Part shown: in pieces, positions 8,087 through 16,272 of the stretch | Position numbering within the stretch: the first letter of the stretch is position 1 | How the letters are laid out: the number at the start of each line of letters is the position of its first letter | Origin: Achromobacter sp. UMC46 | GTDB lineage: Bacteria; Pseudomonadota; Gammaproteobacteria; Burkholderiales; Burkholderiaceae_B | Direction: 5' to 3' | Assembly (NCBI RefSeq): GCF_014170335.1 | Contig: NZ_LZZS01000025.1 | Span: 1 to 42,552 of the forward strand | Length of the DNA: 42,552 nt | Translations under genes and position numbers: made by a program | The notes under the pieces: model-generated | Seen by the model: only the letters and a program-made list of their open reading frames with translations | What the model was told of the DNA's origin: nothing | Database searches by the model: none

Positions 8087-9199
8087 TTAAACAACGTCGG
8101 GCAAGGCTGCCAGACAGGTCGCCAGGTGGTACGGAGAGGTCGACGGCATGTCGGCCCGCACCACCGCCCCGCTTACGTCCAGACACTCGAACCAGCCCCC
8201 GTCGTGCAGAAAACGTGCTCGGAAATCGGCCAATCCCACCGTCAGCGCGGGCCAATCGCCCAGCACCGCCAGGGTCCGCAGGTATTCAGTCTGCGCCCAG
8301 ATGCGCCGCGTGTCGTCGATGACGGCGCCCGATTCGTCCAACGACGCCAGCACGCCCGGCCCCCCCGCATCCACGCCATGCTTGCGGGACCACTGCACAC
8401 CGCGCGGCAACGATTCCACCAAATCCAGACCATCGAAGACTTCTGCCGCGCCCTGCACCAGCGACAGCCACTCGAACTGATGCCCGGGCTCAAGCCGATT
8501 GCCGGCGGTGCCCTGCAACGCTTCCGAAATGCACTGGGTGGGCGCATGCACGAAGAACTGGGTGATCCCCTGCGCCAGGCTGCGCAAATGCTGCGCGAAC
8601 AGCGCAGGCTCGGCCACCTGGGCCGCAGCCAGATACGCCTCGGTCAGATGCATCATGGGATTCTGCGCGGGCGGGCGCAGCGGCTGGCTCAAGTCCGGGC
8701 TCAGCGCAGCGTGGTATAGCCCATCGCGGGTCTTGAAGCGCGACTCGATCGTCGCGGCCGTCGCCAGCATGAGCTTGCGCGCATCGGCGTGGCGGCTGCG
8801 CTGAAAATAAGCAGCGGAAGCCAACACGATGAACGCGTGCGTGTACAGATCCTGGGTTTCGTCCAGCGGACGCGCATTGGCGTCCACGCTGTATCGCCAG
8901 CCGCCGTGCGCCTCGTCGCGGAACACGCGGCGCAACGATGCGAACAAGCGGTCGGCATGCTGGCCGGCAGCCACGCCCGGCGCCTGAGAAAACACGTACA
9001 GCTGGCGCGCGCATGCCATCGCGCGATAGCGCTGCGGCGGAAGCGGCGCGCCCGTCGCGGCATCCAGCGATTCATAAGGCAGACCGGTTGCGTCATTGAA
9101 GCCCTGGCCCATCCACAGGGGCAGGATGACGCGATCGAAATGTTCGCGCAATGCGCGGATATGCTGCGCGAGAGAGTGGTTGGTCTGTGCGGCAGTCAT
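8087..9199 (-). CDS. AGE-family (N-acylglucosamine 2-epimerase-like) sugar epimerase/isomerase
   Basis: About 370 residues with the repeated helical pattern of an (alpha/alpha)6 barrel. It has family stretches such as FRDEAHGGWRYSVD, DLYTHAFIVLASAAY and GHQFEWLSLVQ, which contain conserved Glu, His and Trp positions of the active site. Members interconvert N-acylglucosamine/mannosamine or mannose, fructose and glucose; the substrate here is not determinable. The frame is open to 9304. The start near MTAAQTNHS (9199) is preferred over MRRSK (9214) and over the Arg-rich extension, but no start has a strong ribosome site. No sugar-catabolic neighbours were seen. Confidence 0.85.
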   Translation of the reverse strand: MTAAQTNHSLAQHIRALREHFDRVILPLWMGQGFNDATGLPYESLDAATGAPLPPQRYRAMACARQLYVFSQAPGVAAGQHADRLFASLRRVFRDEAHGGWRYSVDANARPLDETQDLYTHAFIVLASAAYFQRSRHADARKLMLATAATIESRFKTRDGLYHAALSPDLSQPLRPPAQNPMMHLTEAYLAAAQVAEPALFAQHLRSLAQGITQFFVHAPTQCISEALQGTAGNRLEPGHQFEWLSLVQGAAEVFDGLDLVESLPRGVQWSRKHGVDAGGPGVLASLDESGAVIDDTRRIWAQTEYLRTLAVLGDWPALTVGLADFRARFLHDGGWFECLDVSGAVVRADMPSTSPYHLATCLAALPDVV

Positions 9200-9346
9200 C
9201 TTGGAACGACGCATGCCCGAATAGGGCCCCAGGTTTTGGAGCCGCAACGATAACCGAAATTTTCGTCGCAAACTGTCGAGCATTCTCCGCAGCGTCATGC
9301 GCACACAGACCGGTTTAACCGCTTCGCTTCGCCCAGGGCGATTGCC

Positions 9347-9559
9347 CTATCGGAAGATATTTTCCTCAACCCAGTTCTGCGCGAAAATTTCCGCGCGATC
9401 ACGTGCTTCGTCCAACGAAGCGCAGTTGCCCAAGTGGGAAAATGCGGCATCCACTTCGGTGCCGCCCTCGGCCGTTACCGTCAGCAAAACGCCATATCCG
9501 CCGGTATCCATGGCCGCTGTGGAAACGTCGATCAGTACTTCCTGGTCACGATGCTGCAT
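9347..9559 (-). CDS. Hypothetical small acidic protein
   Basis: A 70-residue protein beginning MQHRDQEVLIDVSTAAMDTGG, with a strong GGGAGG ribosome site 7 bp upstream. It is not recognised as any family. The sequence is balanced and folded-looking (alternating beta-like N-terminal half, helical C-terminal half with DEARDRAEIFAQNW). There is no signal peptide, cysteine pair or membrane segment. Its leader contains two hairpins (9586-9602 and 9609-9627). Confidence 0.65.
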   Translation of the reverse strand: MQHRDQEVLIDVSTAAMDTGGYGVLLTVTAEGGTEVDAAFSHLGNCASLDEARDRAEIFAQNWVEENIFR

Positions 9560-9585
9560 GTGCTACCTCCCAGTCGGTTACCTAA

Positions 9586-9627
9586 ACGCGTGAACCACGC
9601 GTGACGTGGCGGGAGCAGAAATCCCGC
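9586..9627 (-). promoter_or_regulatory. Two-hairpin 5' leader of the 70-residue gene
   Basis: On the minus strand a GCGGGA/TCCCGC hairpin (9609-9627) is followed by a perfect ACGCGTG-N3-CACGCGT hairpin (9586-9602). The ribosome site comes next. A possible promoter, TTGCGT-N18-TATTTA, lies just upstream. No T-run follows either stem, so these are leader structures rather than terminators. The rest of 9628-9902 shows no gene or clear element. Confidence 0.4.
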
Positions 9628-9902
9628 ATAAATAAATAGACCTGAAAGCGTCACGCAAGTTCATCTTACTGGCGACGCAGCATGTGCGATACGTCCGGAA
9701 GATGCCAAATCGAACATTCAGTCTCAGGAGATTCCCGTACTGCGCCGCCAATGCACGTGAACTCGCGACATACAGCGAAAACATTCGCAAACTTTGCGGA
9801 TATTTGGGCAGCGGGGGCTCAAGAAGCCGTGATGCGGGGATGATTGATTTGCAGCTGGACCAGCAATGCTGCGGCTGCCAAGCCACGCCGGCGCGGTGCC
9901 GG

Positions 9903-10127
9903 TCAACGCACGTGTATCGCGCCCGGCTCTTCCATGCGCAGGGCGAGCTTGCCCTTTTCGGTGATCATCCAGCGGCCGTCTTCACCGGCCTGAATGCAGC
10001 GCAGGGTGACCAGCGCCTCTGCGACGTGCTTGGGCACGTCGGCTTCTGCGGTGCCGGCCTCGGCGCTGTCTGAAACAAGCCGCAGCCAATGACCTAGTTC
10101 GCCCTTCTGGAAACGATGCAATGCCAT
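9903..10127 (-). CDS. Hypothetical protein, possible small winged-helix domain
   Basis: A 74-residue protein beginning MALHRFQKGELGHWLRLV. The C-terminal half (VPKHVAEALVTLRCIQ then WMITEKGKLALRM) has the helix-strand-ITxKG-helix rhythm of a winged-helix wing, but it is too short to be assigned. It is followed 55 bp upstream on the same strand by the TSUP gene's stop, so it may be the last gene of that operon. The function is unknown. Confidence 0.6.
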   Translation of the reverse strand: MALHRFQKGELGHWLRLVSDSAEAGTAEADVPKHVAEALVTLRCIQAGEDGRWMITEKGKLALRMEEPGAIHVR

Positions 10128-10182
10128 GCGTGATTCTCTCTTGAATCCCTCAACGATAGCATGCCGGCCGCGCCGCTCTCGG

Positions 10183-10929
10183 CTACGCCAGCAGCTTGGG
10201 GACCGACGACGCCAGCAGCGCGATGCCGGAAAGCGTCAGCAGACCCAGCACGATCCGGCGGAACGCAAGATCGCTGATGCCCACGTACAAGCGCGCCCCC
10301 AGCAGCGTGGGCACCAGCATCGCGGGCACGATCATGGCGAACATCGGCAGCATGTCGCGCGTCACCACGCCCGTGAACACATAGGTGGCCATCGTCACCG
10401 CCAGCATGGACAAATTGAAGTTCTGGATCACGGAGCGCTGCACGTCGCGGTCGAAGCCTCGCAACGTGCACCACAACGTCGGGATGACGCCGGTGAACCC
10501 GCCGATGCCGCCCATGATGCCGCCCACCGCGCCCGCCACGCCGTCCGCCACCTTGCCGCCCGCGGTGATCCGCGGCAGCCGTGTCGCAAACAGCATGATC
10601 GGGCACCAGATCCCCAGCAGTCCGCCGATGAACGCCTTGAATATCAACGGTTCCAGATGCGGCAACAGCATCACGCCCAGCGGTATCCCCGCAAGGCCGC
10701 CCACGATGAAGGGCAACAGATGCGTCATCGCGAAACCGCGCCGCACCGTGAAGGCAGCCAGCAATTGCCCGGTCAGGGAACCGAACACCGCCATCGCGGC
10801 CGCCAGCCTGGGGTCGATGGTCCACGCCCAGAACGACATGGCCACCATCCCGAACCCGAAACCCGACAGGCCCTGCACAAACCCCGCGGCCATGGCGCCC
10901 ACCACGACCAGCACATATAGCGAATCCAT
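10183..10929 (-). CDS. TSUP (TauE/SafE) family membrane transporter
   Basis: A 248-residue polytopic protein with about eight membrane segments in two repeats. It carries family features such as GFVQGLSGFGFGM near the N terminus and GAVGGIMGGIGGFTGVIPTLW at the repeat centre. Members move sulfite, sulfonates or other organosulfur anions, or related compounds; the substrate here is unknown. The start at MDSLYVLVVV places the first helix immediately. It lies 61 bp downstream of an EamA transporter on the same strand, so the two may form one transcript. Confidence 0.88.
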   Translation of the reverse strand: MDSLYVLVVVGAMAAGFVQGLSGFGFGMVAMSFWAWTIDPRLAAAMAVFGSLTGQLLAAFTVRRGFAMTHLLPFIVGGLAGIPLGVMLLPHLEPLIFKAFIGGLLGIWCPIMLFATRLPRITAGGKVADGVAGAVGGIMGGIGGFTGVIPTLWCTLRGFDRDVQRSVIQNFNLSMLAVTMATYVFTGVVTRDMLPMFAMIVPAMLVPTLLGARLYVGISDLAFRRIVLGLLTLSGIALLASSVPKLLA

Positions 10930-10990
10930 TTCAGCCCAGCATCCGGATGACGTGCCGGGCCCTCCCCGGCGCCAGCCATTCTAGAGCGTT

Positions 10991-11902
10991 CTACGAAGGA
11001 CGCAGCACCATCGGGCGCTTGAATCGCGCGGCCACGGCGGAGGCCGCCACGCTCGCGCCGATCAGCGACAGGCCCAGCACCAGGTCGGCCGACATGCGCT
11101 CGTGGAACACCACCGACGACACGATGAGGCCGATCACCGGCACGCACAGCATCGCGATGGACGTGGCGGCAGGCGGCATCTTCTGCGTCATGCCCAGCAC
11201 GACGATGAAGGTCAGCGCCGTGGCCAGCGGGCCGGTGTAAAAGATGATGGGCCAGGCCTCAGGCACCGCCAGAAAGTCCGGTGCACCGTCACGCATCCAC
11301 GCCAGCGCGGCCAACGGCACGGTGGCGATAGCGGTTTGCCACGGGATCATGTCCGCGCCCAGGCGCACATGGCGATTGCCGCGCAGCTGGATGATGTTGC
11401 AGGCCCACGCGAACGAGGCGCCCAGCAACATGGCCAGGCCGATCACCGTATGCGCCTGCCATGGACTGAACGCAGGTGCGACGATCACGCCGATGCCCGC
11501 ATAGCTCAACGCCGTCGCCAGCCATTGCCCCGCCGACAGGCGCTCTTTCAGGATCAGCGCCGACAACGGGATCACCCAGATCGAGGTCGCGTAGGCGATG
11601 ACGGACGCGCGCCCGGGCGCCACGTACTGCAGGGCCCACAGCGCCAGCGCCGTGAAAGCCCCCATCTGCAGCAGCGCCACGCCCGCCACCAATGGCCATT
11701 CCTGGCGCGTCGGCAATCGCAAGCGCCCCATCGCGCCCAGCACCAGCACGCTGATCAGCGCCGCCGACCCGAATCGGCTGGCCGCCAGCCAAAGCGGACT
11801 CATGTGCGCCAGGCCCAACTTCATGACCGGCCAATTCCCGCCCCAGACCATGACCGCACCGATCAATGGCAAAAACTTGCGCAACGCGCTCTGCTGACTC
11901 AT
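10991..11902 (-). CDS. DMT-superfamily (EamA) transporter
   Basis: A 303-residue protein with two EamA repeats and ten predicted helices. It begins MSQQSALRKFLPLIGAVMVW with the motif GGNWPVMKLGL typical of this family. Members usually export amino acids or other metabolites. The ATG at 11902 is chosen over a GTG 33 bp upstream because it directly precedes the first helix. It is divergent from an Lrp/AsnC regulator. That arrangement is common for amino-acid exporters controlled by Lrp-type proteins, so amino-acid export is a reasonable inference. Confidence 0.9.
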   Translation of the reverse strand: MSQQSALRKFLPLIGAVMVWGGNWPVMKLGLAHMSPLWLAASRFGSAALISVLVLGAMGRLRLPTRQEWPLVAGVALLQMGAFTALALWALQYVAPGRASVIAYATSIWVIPLSALILKERLSAGQWLATALSYAGIGVIVAPAFSPWQAHTVIGLAMLLGASFAWACNIIQLRGNRHVRLGADMIPWQTAIATVPLAALAWMRDGAPDFLAVPEAWPIIFYTGPLATALTFIVVLGMTQKMPPAATSIAMLCVPVIGLIVSSVVFHERMSADLVLGLSLIGASVAASAVAARFKRPMVLRPS

Positions 11903-11934
11903 TACTGCTCGATCTACCGCTTGATTATTCTGCA

Positions 11935-11954
11935 CTTTGGCCGACTGACCAAAG
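11935..11954. promoter_or_regulatory. Inverted-repeat operator candidate in the EamA/Lrp gap
   Basis: A perfect CTTTGG-N8-CCAAAG dyad lies 33 bp upstream of the EamA start, within the 160-bp AT-rich gap. The gap also contains two CGATAAA/CGATAAC elements nearer the lrp-type gene. Binding by the divergent regulator is inferred. Confidence 0.4.
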
Positions 11955-12062
11955 GAAGAAATAGTCTATAGGGTAAACCCCGGCATTTTTCACCTCAATT
12001 CACTTCGATAAACTACATTTGCAGCACAACAGAACTGCATATCGATAACAGCTAGGTGACTT

Positions 12063-12533
12063 ATGCCGGAAATTAACCTGGATGCCACTGACATCCGAAT
12101 TCTGAACGAACTCCAGCGCGACGCGCGCCTGACCAACGTCGAGCTTGCCGCCCGCGTGAACCTGTCGGCCTCGCCCTGCCTGGCACGCGTCCGCCGCCTC
12201 GAAACCGAGGGCCTGATCGACCGCCGCGTCACCTTGCTGAACGCGCGCAAGCTGGGCCTGAAGGTCAACGTGTTCATCCAGATCTCGCTGGACAAGCAGC
12301 GCAAGGCCGCCCTGGACGTCTTCGAACGCGAAATCGCCGTCCTGCCGGAAATCATGGAGTGCTATCTGATGTCGGGCGACGCCGACTACCTGATCCGCGC
12401 CCTGGTGCCGGACGTGGACGCGCTGGAACGCCTGATCGTCGAACACATCACGCGCATCCCGGGCGTCGCCAGCATCCGCTCAAGCTTCGCATTGAAGCAG
12501 GTGCTGTACACCACCGCCGTCCCGCTCGCCTGA
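12063..12533 (+). CDS. Lrp/AsnC-family transcriptional regulator
   Basis: A 156-residue protein with an N-terminal helix-turn-helix ([28 protein letters not shown] region, [13 protein letters not shown] recognition helix). A C-terminal RAM ligand-binding domain ends [24 protein letters not shown], a typical family terminus. It is likely to sense an amino acid and control the divergent EamA exporter and itself. The length is normal for the family. The GTGACTT segment before the ATG is a weak ribosome site. Confidence 0.92.
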   Translation: MPEINLDATDIRILNELQRDARLTNVELAARVNLSASPCLARVRRLETEGLIDRRVTLLNARKLGLKVNVFIQISLDKQRKAALDVFEREIAVLPEIMECYLMSGDADYLIRALVPDVDALERLIVEHITRIPGVASIRSSFALKQVLYTTAVPLA

Positions 12534-12646
12534 CGATACGGCGCGACGCTTTCGGAAACTTGCGGGATGCCGCCTGCGCCCGCACAATGGGCGCGTCGGC
12601 CGCAGTCATGCCGGCATCCCTCCCATCGCTTAGCAAGGAGCAAACC

Positions 12647-12880
12647 ATGCCCGAAACTGAATGGTTCCCCGGCGGCACGCTACCCGATCGTCAGGGCTAC
12701 TTTGAAGTGGAATTCGACACAGGCGAAACTGAAATCACGCGCTACGGCATGCTGGGTTGGGAACCCGAGCAAGAGCGCGGCCACATCGTGCGCTGGCGCG
12801 GCCTGGACCCGAAAATCGAAGAAGCCGAAATGCAACGCGAAAGCGCCGTGCGCAACAACGGCGACACCCTGCTCGGCTGA
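12647..12880 (+). CDS. Hypothetical small acidic protein
   Basis: A 77-residue protein beginning MPETEWFPGGTLPD, preceded by an excellent AAGGAG ribosome site (12635-12640) that fixes the start. It is rich in Glu, with a beta-like segment GYFEVEFDTGETEITRYG and a helical C terminus. It is not recognised as a family. There is no signal peptide or cysteines. A strong terminator follows the stop, so it is a short monocistronic unit downstream of the Lrp-type gene. Confidence 0.72.
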   Translation: MPETEWFPGGTLPDRQGYFEVEFDTGETEITRYGMLGWEPEQERGHIVRWRGLDPKIEEAEMQRESAVRNNGDTLLG

Positions 12881-12898
12881 AGCCGCCGCCCCAAATAC

Positions 12899-12930
12899 AA
12901 AACGCCGCGGAGCGCTTTCCGCGGCGTTTT
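12899..12930. terminator. Strong bidirectional terminator
   Basis: A 10-bp perfect stem AACGCCGCGG/CCGCGGCGTT with loop AGCGCTTT, followed by TTGTTTG and preceded by ACAA. It separates the 77-residue gene from the convergent SYLF lipoprotein gene and could serve both. Confidence 0.85.
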
Positions 12931-12948
12931 GTTTGTAGTGCTACGCGC

Positions 12949-13542
12949 TTACCAGTTGAGCTTGGAGATCTTGGTGCCGGCCAGCGACACGCCAGCCATC
13001 AGGCCGCCGTTGTTCATCACGAAACCGACAACGGGCTGCTGCGCCGTATTGGTATCGATGCGGCCGTTCGCGCCCACGTTCACGACCGCCACCGTCGCAT
13101 CGGCGCCCACGGTCCAGCCGCTGCTGTTGCGGAACTTGTTCAGCGCATCGTCCGTCATGAAGAGCAGGACCATGGCCTTGGATTGCGCGCCGGCCTGGAA
13201 GCCGACGGAACCCGCGGTCGTGCTGTAGTAACCCGAATTGGCGCCGCCGACCCGCAGCACGCCATTGCCGTGCTCGGCACCCACGATGAAGCTGCCGCTC
13301 AGCACGTCAGGAAACACCAGTACGCCCCTGGCGCGCGCCACCAATTCCTTGGATTGTGGCGAGGCCTCGTACAGCTTGGTCAACGTAGCGTTGGCCGCGC
13401 TGTTCATCGACTCGCGCTTCTCCGCTGAGGTCGCGGAGTCTTTGGGGCTGGTGGTGGAGCAGCCTGCGAACAGCAGACTCGCTACACCGATGGTCGCGGC
13501 CGCCAGGCCAACACGACGCAGGACAGGAAAAGTATCAAACAT
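12949..13542 (-). CDS. SYLF-domain lipoprotein (YSC84-like)
   Basis: A 197-residue secreted protein with a lipoprotein signal peptide ending LLFAGC, so C28 is the expected lipidated residue. The mature part shows the SYLF/YSC84 pattern: ARARGVLVFPDVL, then AEHGNGVLRV, GSVGFQAGAQSKAMVLLFM and TNTAQQPVVGFV. The domain is associated with lipid binding. The bacterial role is poorly defined, probably in the envelope. The start MFDTFPV has a good AGGAGAG ribosome site; upstream open frame is rejected. It is convergent with the small acidic gene and shares its terminator. Confidence 0.88.
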   Translation of the reverse strand: MFDTFPVLRRVGLAAATIGVASLLFAGCSTTSPKDSATSAEKRESMNSAANATLTKLYEASPQSKELVARARGVLVFPDVLSGSFIVGAEHGNGVLRVGGANSGYYSTTAGSVGFQAGAQSKAMVLLFMTDDALNKFRNSSGWTVGADATVAVVNVGANGRIDTNTAQQPVVGFVMNNGGLMAGVSLAGTKISKLNW

Positions 13543-13735
13543 GGAACTCTCCTTTTTGTTGTCATCCGCTACCACTGTACCGGCCAAACCCACCGGTATA
13601 CGGCACGCGATTGTGATAAACGAAACAAAACCTACCAGATGCCGCCTTCCTGATGCTTGACGCGGGCCTTGCTACTGGGCTTTCCTTACCGGATCTTGAA
13701 CACATTTGGTAGGGCAATTACCCCGGTCCGCGCCC

Positions 13736-13990
13736 TTATAGAATGCCATAACGAGGCTCGCCCGTCGCCTGGTCCACCGAAACAATCCCCGAGAGCACCA
13801 GTTCGGCGTGGCGCCTGGCCACCCCCGCATCCGCGAACGTCACGAATCGGGGCAGCGACCAGCGCTGTTGGAAATCACCGGCGCCCGCGCGCCGGACCGT
13901 CACTTCGATGGCCAGAACGCCCGCGTCCAGACTCACGATCTCGCAACCCACTTGAAAGCCATCGATATGGCGCTGCGGCCACGCGCTCAT
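13736..13990 (-). CDS. Hypothetical protein, 84 residues
   Basis: It begins MSAWPQRHIDGFQVG with a CAGGAGC ribosome site 7 bp upstream, which decides this start over one 36 bp earlier. The sequence has alternating beta-like strands (CEIVSLDAGVLAIEVTVRR) and no signal peptide or metal motif. It is not recognised. It stands alone between the SYLF and RpiR-type genes on the same strand. Confidence 0.6.
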   Translation of the reverse strand: MSAWPQRHIDGFQVGCEIVSLDAGVLAIEVTVRRAGAGDFQQRWSLPRFVTFADAGVARRHAELVLSGIVSVDQATGEPRYGIL

Positions 13991-14032
13991 GCTTATTGCT
14001 CCTGAATCGAATGCGTCCGGGCGCAATATGCC

Positions 14033-14066
14033 AAAAAAAAAAGCGCTTGAAAAGCAGTCCTTTCAA
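14033..14066 (-). terminator. Possible terminator with ten-T tract downstream of the RpiR-type gene
   Basis: On the minus strand TTGAAA-N8-TTTCAA is followed by GCGC and ten consecutive T. The stem is short and AU-rich, so the call is weak. It lies about 130 bp beyond the RpiR-type stop. Confidence 0.35.
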
Positions 14067-14193
14067 CGGGTTATGGCGTACTAACCGAGGTAGTGCAGAC
14101 GCATCTTGCGGCGGACAAAAAACGGGCGAAATCGGGCCTTTTCGACGCCGACCGGCCTTTTTTCCGGATTGCCGAAAACGATGCGCGACCAGC

Positions 14194-15072
14194 CTACTTC
14201 TGCGCCGCCTCTTCGCCCTGCGGCCGGATCCACTTCGACGCCCACAGGTCCTCCCCCCGCTCCAACGCCGCGCCCAGCGCTTTACGGCGGCGCTGGGCGA
14301 CAGCGGCCAGCAACGCGTTGCACACCGAAAACGCCGCGGTATAGGAATCGAATGGCGACGCGCTGGAACTGCGTGCGATCAGCACATGGTGTGCCTGCGC
14401 CGCCGCCGGCGCCGATGCCGCATCGGTGATCAGCACGACCTTGCCACCGCGCTGCCTGAAAACCTGCACCGCATTCGCCGTCGCGACGGAATACCGCCTG
14501 AACGTGAACGCCAGCAGCACATCATCCGCGTCGATCCACAGCAATTGGTCTTCCAGGAACATCGGCCCCGCCCCGCCCATCGGCCGGACCGACGGCAGGC
14601 ACAGGTTCAAGTACAGCGCCACATGGCTGGCCAATGGCGCCGCCTGCCGCAAGCCCAGCACATGCACGCGGCTCTTGCGCTGTGTCAGCAGGCGCACGGC
14701 GGCTTCGAACGCGCCCACATCGATCGCCGCGAACGTCTCTTGCAGGTTGTGCTGGTCATGCAGCAGCGCGTTGTGCAGGCATGCCCGCGCGGACGGGTTG
14801 TCGCCACTGACCGCATCGGCGCGTTCGCCCGGCGAAGCCAGCCGCGCCGTCACTTCCGCGCGCGCCTCCATCTGCGCCTGCGCATAGCTGCCGTATCCCA
14901 GCTTGGCCAGCAAGCGAACGACCGTGGACGCGCTGGTGCCTACGCGTTTGGCCAATGCGGTCGCCGATTCCAGCAGGCTTTGCGGGTAACGCGCCTGCAT
15001 TTCCTCGACCAGCAGGGTTTCCATCCTGCTGAGTTTCTTGGCGTAAGTGGCGATGCGTTGGTTCAGATTCAT
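14194..15072 (-). CDS. MurR/RpiR-family transcriptional regulator
   Basis: A 292-residue protein with an N-terminal RpiR helix-turn-helix (ATALAKRVGTSASTVVRLLAKLG, about residues 35-57) and a C-terminal SIS sugar-isomerase-like domain (from about residue 115; VHVLGLRQAAPLASHVA). Such regulators usually sense phosphosugars or, in proteobacteria, other carbon compounds. The ATG at MNLNQRIATY is used because the upstream open frame overlaps the AT-rich operator region. It is divergent from an AstE/AspA-like deacylase, which it probably regulates. Confidence 0.9.
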   Translation of the reverse strand: MNLNQRIATYAKKLSRMETLLVEEMQARYPQSLLESATALAKRVGTSASTVVRLLAKLGYGSYAQAQMEARAEVTARLASPGERADAVSGDNPSARACLHNALLHDQHNLQETFAAIDVGAFEAAVRLLTQRKSRVHVLGLRQAAPLASHVALYLNLCLPSVRPMGGAGPMFLEDQLLWIDADDVLLAFTFRRYSVATANAVQVFRQRGGKVVLITDAASAPAAAQAHHVLIARSSSASPFDSYTAAFSVCNALLAAVAQRRRKALGAALERGEDLWASKWIRPQGEEAAQK

Positions 15073-15132
15073 GATGGCAGCGATTCCGCGAAGGAGCGGT
15101 TCTAGGTGATAACCCCAAATTCCACAACGTTC

Positions 15133-15172
15133 ATTGCATCTTATATTTATATATGCAATATATATTGCAAAA
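15133..15172. promoter_or_regulatory. AT-rich palindromic operator in the RpiR/deacylase gap
   Basis: The perfect palindrome GCAATATATATTGC lies at 15155-15168. An overlapping larger dyad runs from ATTGCAT (15133-15139) to ATGCAAT (15153-15159). The sequence is strikingly AT-rich against the genome. RpiR-family proteins typically bind such dyads, so it is a likely operator for the divergent pair. Confidence 0.55.
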
Positions 15173-15262
15173 TAGACCAATCCGACCGCCACCACAAGAG
15201 AGCGTCTTAAAGGCCGGCGCCCTGCCCCCCGCCCGAAAACCAGACCCCGCAACACCCATCCC

Positions 15263-16216
15263 ATGCAAAATCCTGCTTTCGAACCCGACACCGCCCCCCT
15301 CGAAGTCCTGCCCCGCGACCTCTCGGCCTACCGGCAGGGCAACACCGGCATCCCTTACGTCCACCGCTTCGAGTCCGGCGTGCCCGGACCGCACGTGCTG
15401 ATCAACGCGATCACGCACGGCAACGAGATCTGTGGCATGGTCGCCGCCACCCATCTGCTGGACACCGGCGTGCGGCCCAAGATCGGCACGCTGACGGTCA
15501 GCTTCGCCCACGTCGAAGCCTACGAGGCCTTCGACATCGACCAGCCCTACGAAAACCGCCAGCTCGTCCACAACCTGAATCGCATCTGGTCGGCCGCCAT
15601 GCTGGACGGCACGGAAGACAGCCCTGAACTGCGCCGCGCCCGCGAACTGCGCCCGGTGCTGGACGCCGCCGACTTCGTGCTGGACATCCACTCGACGCGT
15701 GCCCCGGTGCAGCCCTTCTGGGTCTACAACGAAATGGACCGCAACACGGCATTGGCCGCCGCCGTCGGCGCGCCACTGGTGCACCTGGTCATGCCCCAGC
15801 ACAAATTCCCCGGCACAGGCGTCATGGGCTACGGCCACCACGGTGATCCACTGTCCGACAGCGGCGGTTCGCTGGTGGTGGAATGCGGCCAGCACTTCGC
15901 CAAGTCCGCCGCTGAACTGGCGACCGATGTCACGCTGCGGTTCCTGGCGCACACGGGCCTGATCGACGCGCCGGCCGACGCCACGCCGCCCCCGGCTCCG
16001 CAGCGGTACCGCTTGCTGGAAGTCCATATGGTGAAGTCCGAAGACTTCCGCTTCACGCGCCCGGTCATCGGCTTCGAGACCTTCAACAAGGACGAGCTCA
16101 TCGCCACGAACGGCACCGAAGAGATCCGCTCGCCGTGCGACCACTGCACGATCTTCATGCCGACCCGCATGCCGATCGTCGGCCGCGAAGCCGTCTATCT
16201 GACGGTCGCGATCTAA
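15263..16216 (+). CDS. Succinylglutamate desuccinylase/aspartoacylase-family zinc deacylase
   Basis: A 317-residue M14-like metallohydrolase. Zinc ligands are visible in the THGNE motif (His and Glu) and in DIHST (His). NLNRIW and VECGQH follow as substrate and catalytic motifs. Family members remove acyl groups from N-acyl amino acids such as N-acetylaspartate or N-succinylglutamate. The rest of the arginine succinyltransferase pathway is absent nearby, so the substrate is open. It is divergent from the RpiR-type regulator. No strong ribosome site precedes the ATG. Confidence 0.9.
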   Translation: MQNPAFEPDTAPLEVLPRDLSAYRQGNTGIPYVHRFESGVPGPHVLINAITHGNEICGMVAATHLLDTGVRPKIGTLTVSFAHVEAYEAFDIDQPYENRQLVHNLNRIWSAAMLDGTEDSPELRRARELRPVLDAADFVLDIHSTRAPVQPFWVYNEMDRNTALAAAVGAPLVHLVMPQHKFPGTGVMGYGHHGDPLSDSGGSLVVECGQHFAKSAAELATDVTLRFLAHTGLIDAPADATPPPAPQRYRLLEVHMVKSEDFRFTRPVIGFETFNKDELIATNGTEEIRSPCDHCTIFMPTRMPIVGREAVYLTVAI

Positions 16217-16236
16217 GCGCTACCGCAACGCGCGAA

Positions 16237-16266
16237 CAGATCCGGCACATCTCCGTGCCGGATCTG
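16237..16266. terminator. Hairpin between convergent deacylase and ypeA genes
   Basis: A 12-bp perfect stem CAGATCCGGCAC/GTGCCGGATCTG with loop ATCTCC lies in the 56-bp gap between two convergent genes. There is no T-run, so it may act as a stabilising or Rho-linked structure rather than a clean intrinsic terminator. Confidence 0.55.
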
Positions 16267-16272
16267 CCCTAT

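Noticed and set aside
9684..10073. 129-codon plus-strand frame
   Set aside because: Its second half is antisense to the better-supported 74-residue minus-strand gene and the first half has no ribosome site or family features.
13657..15105. Long plus-strand frame over the small unknown gene and the RpiR-type gene
   Set aside because: It is antisense to a clear RpiR regulator and has Arg/Gln/His-rich shadow composition typical of GC-rich genomes.
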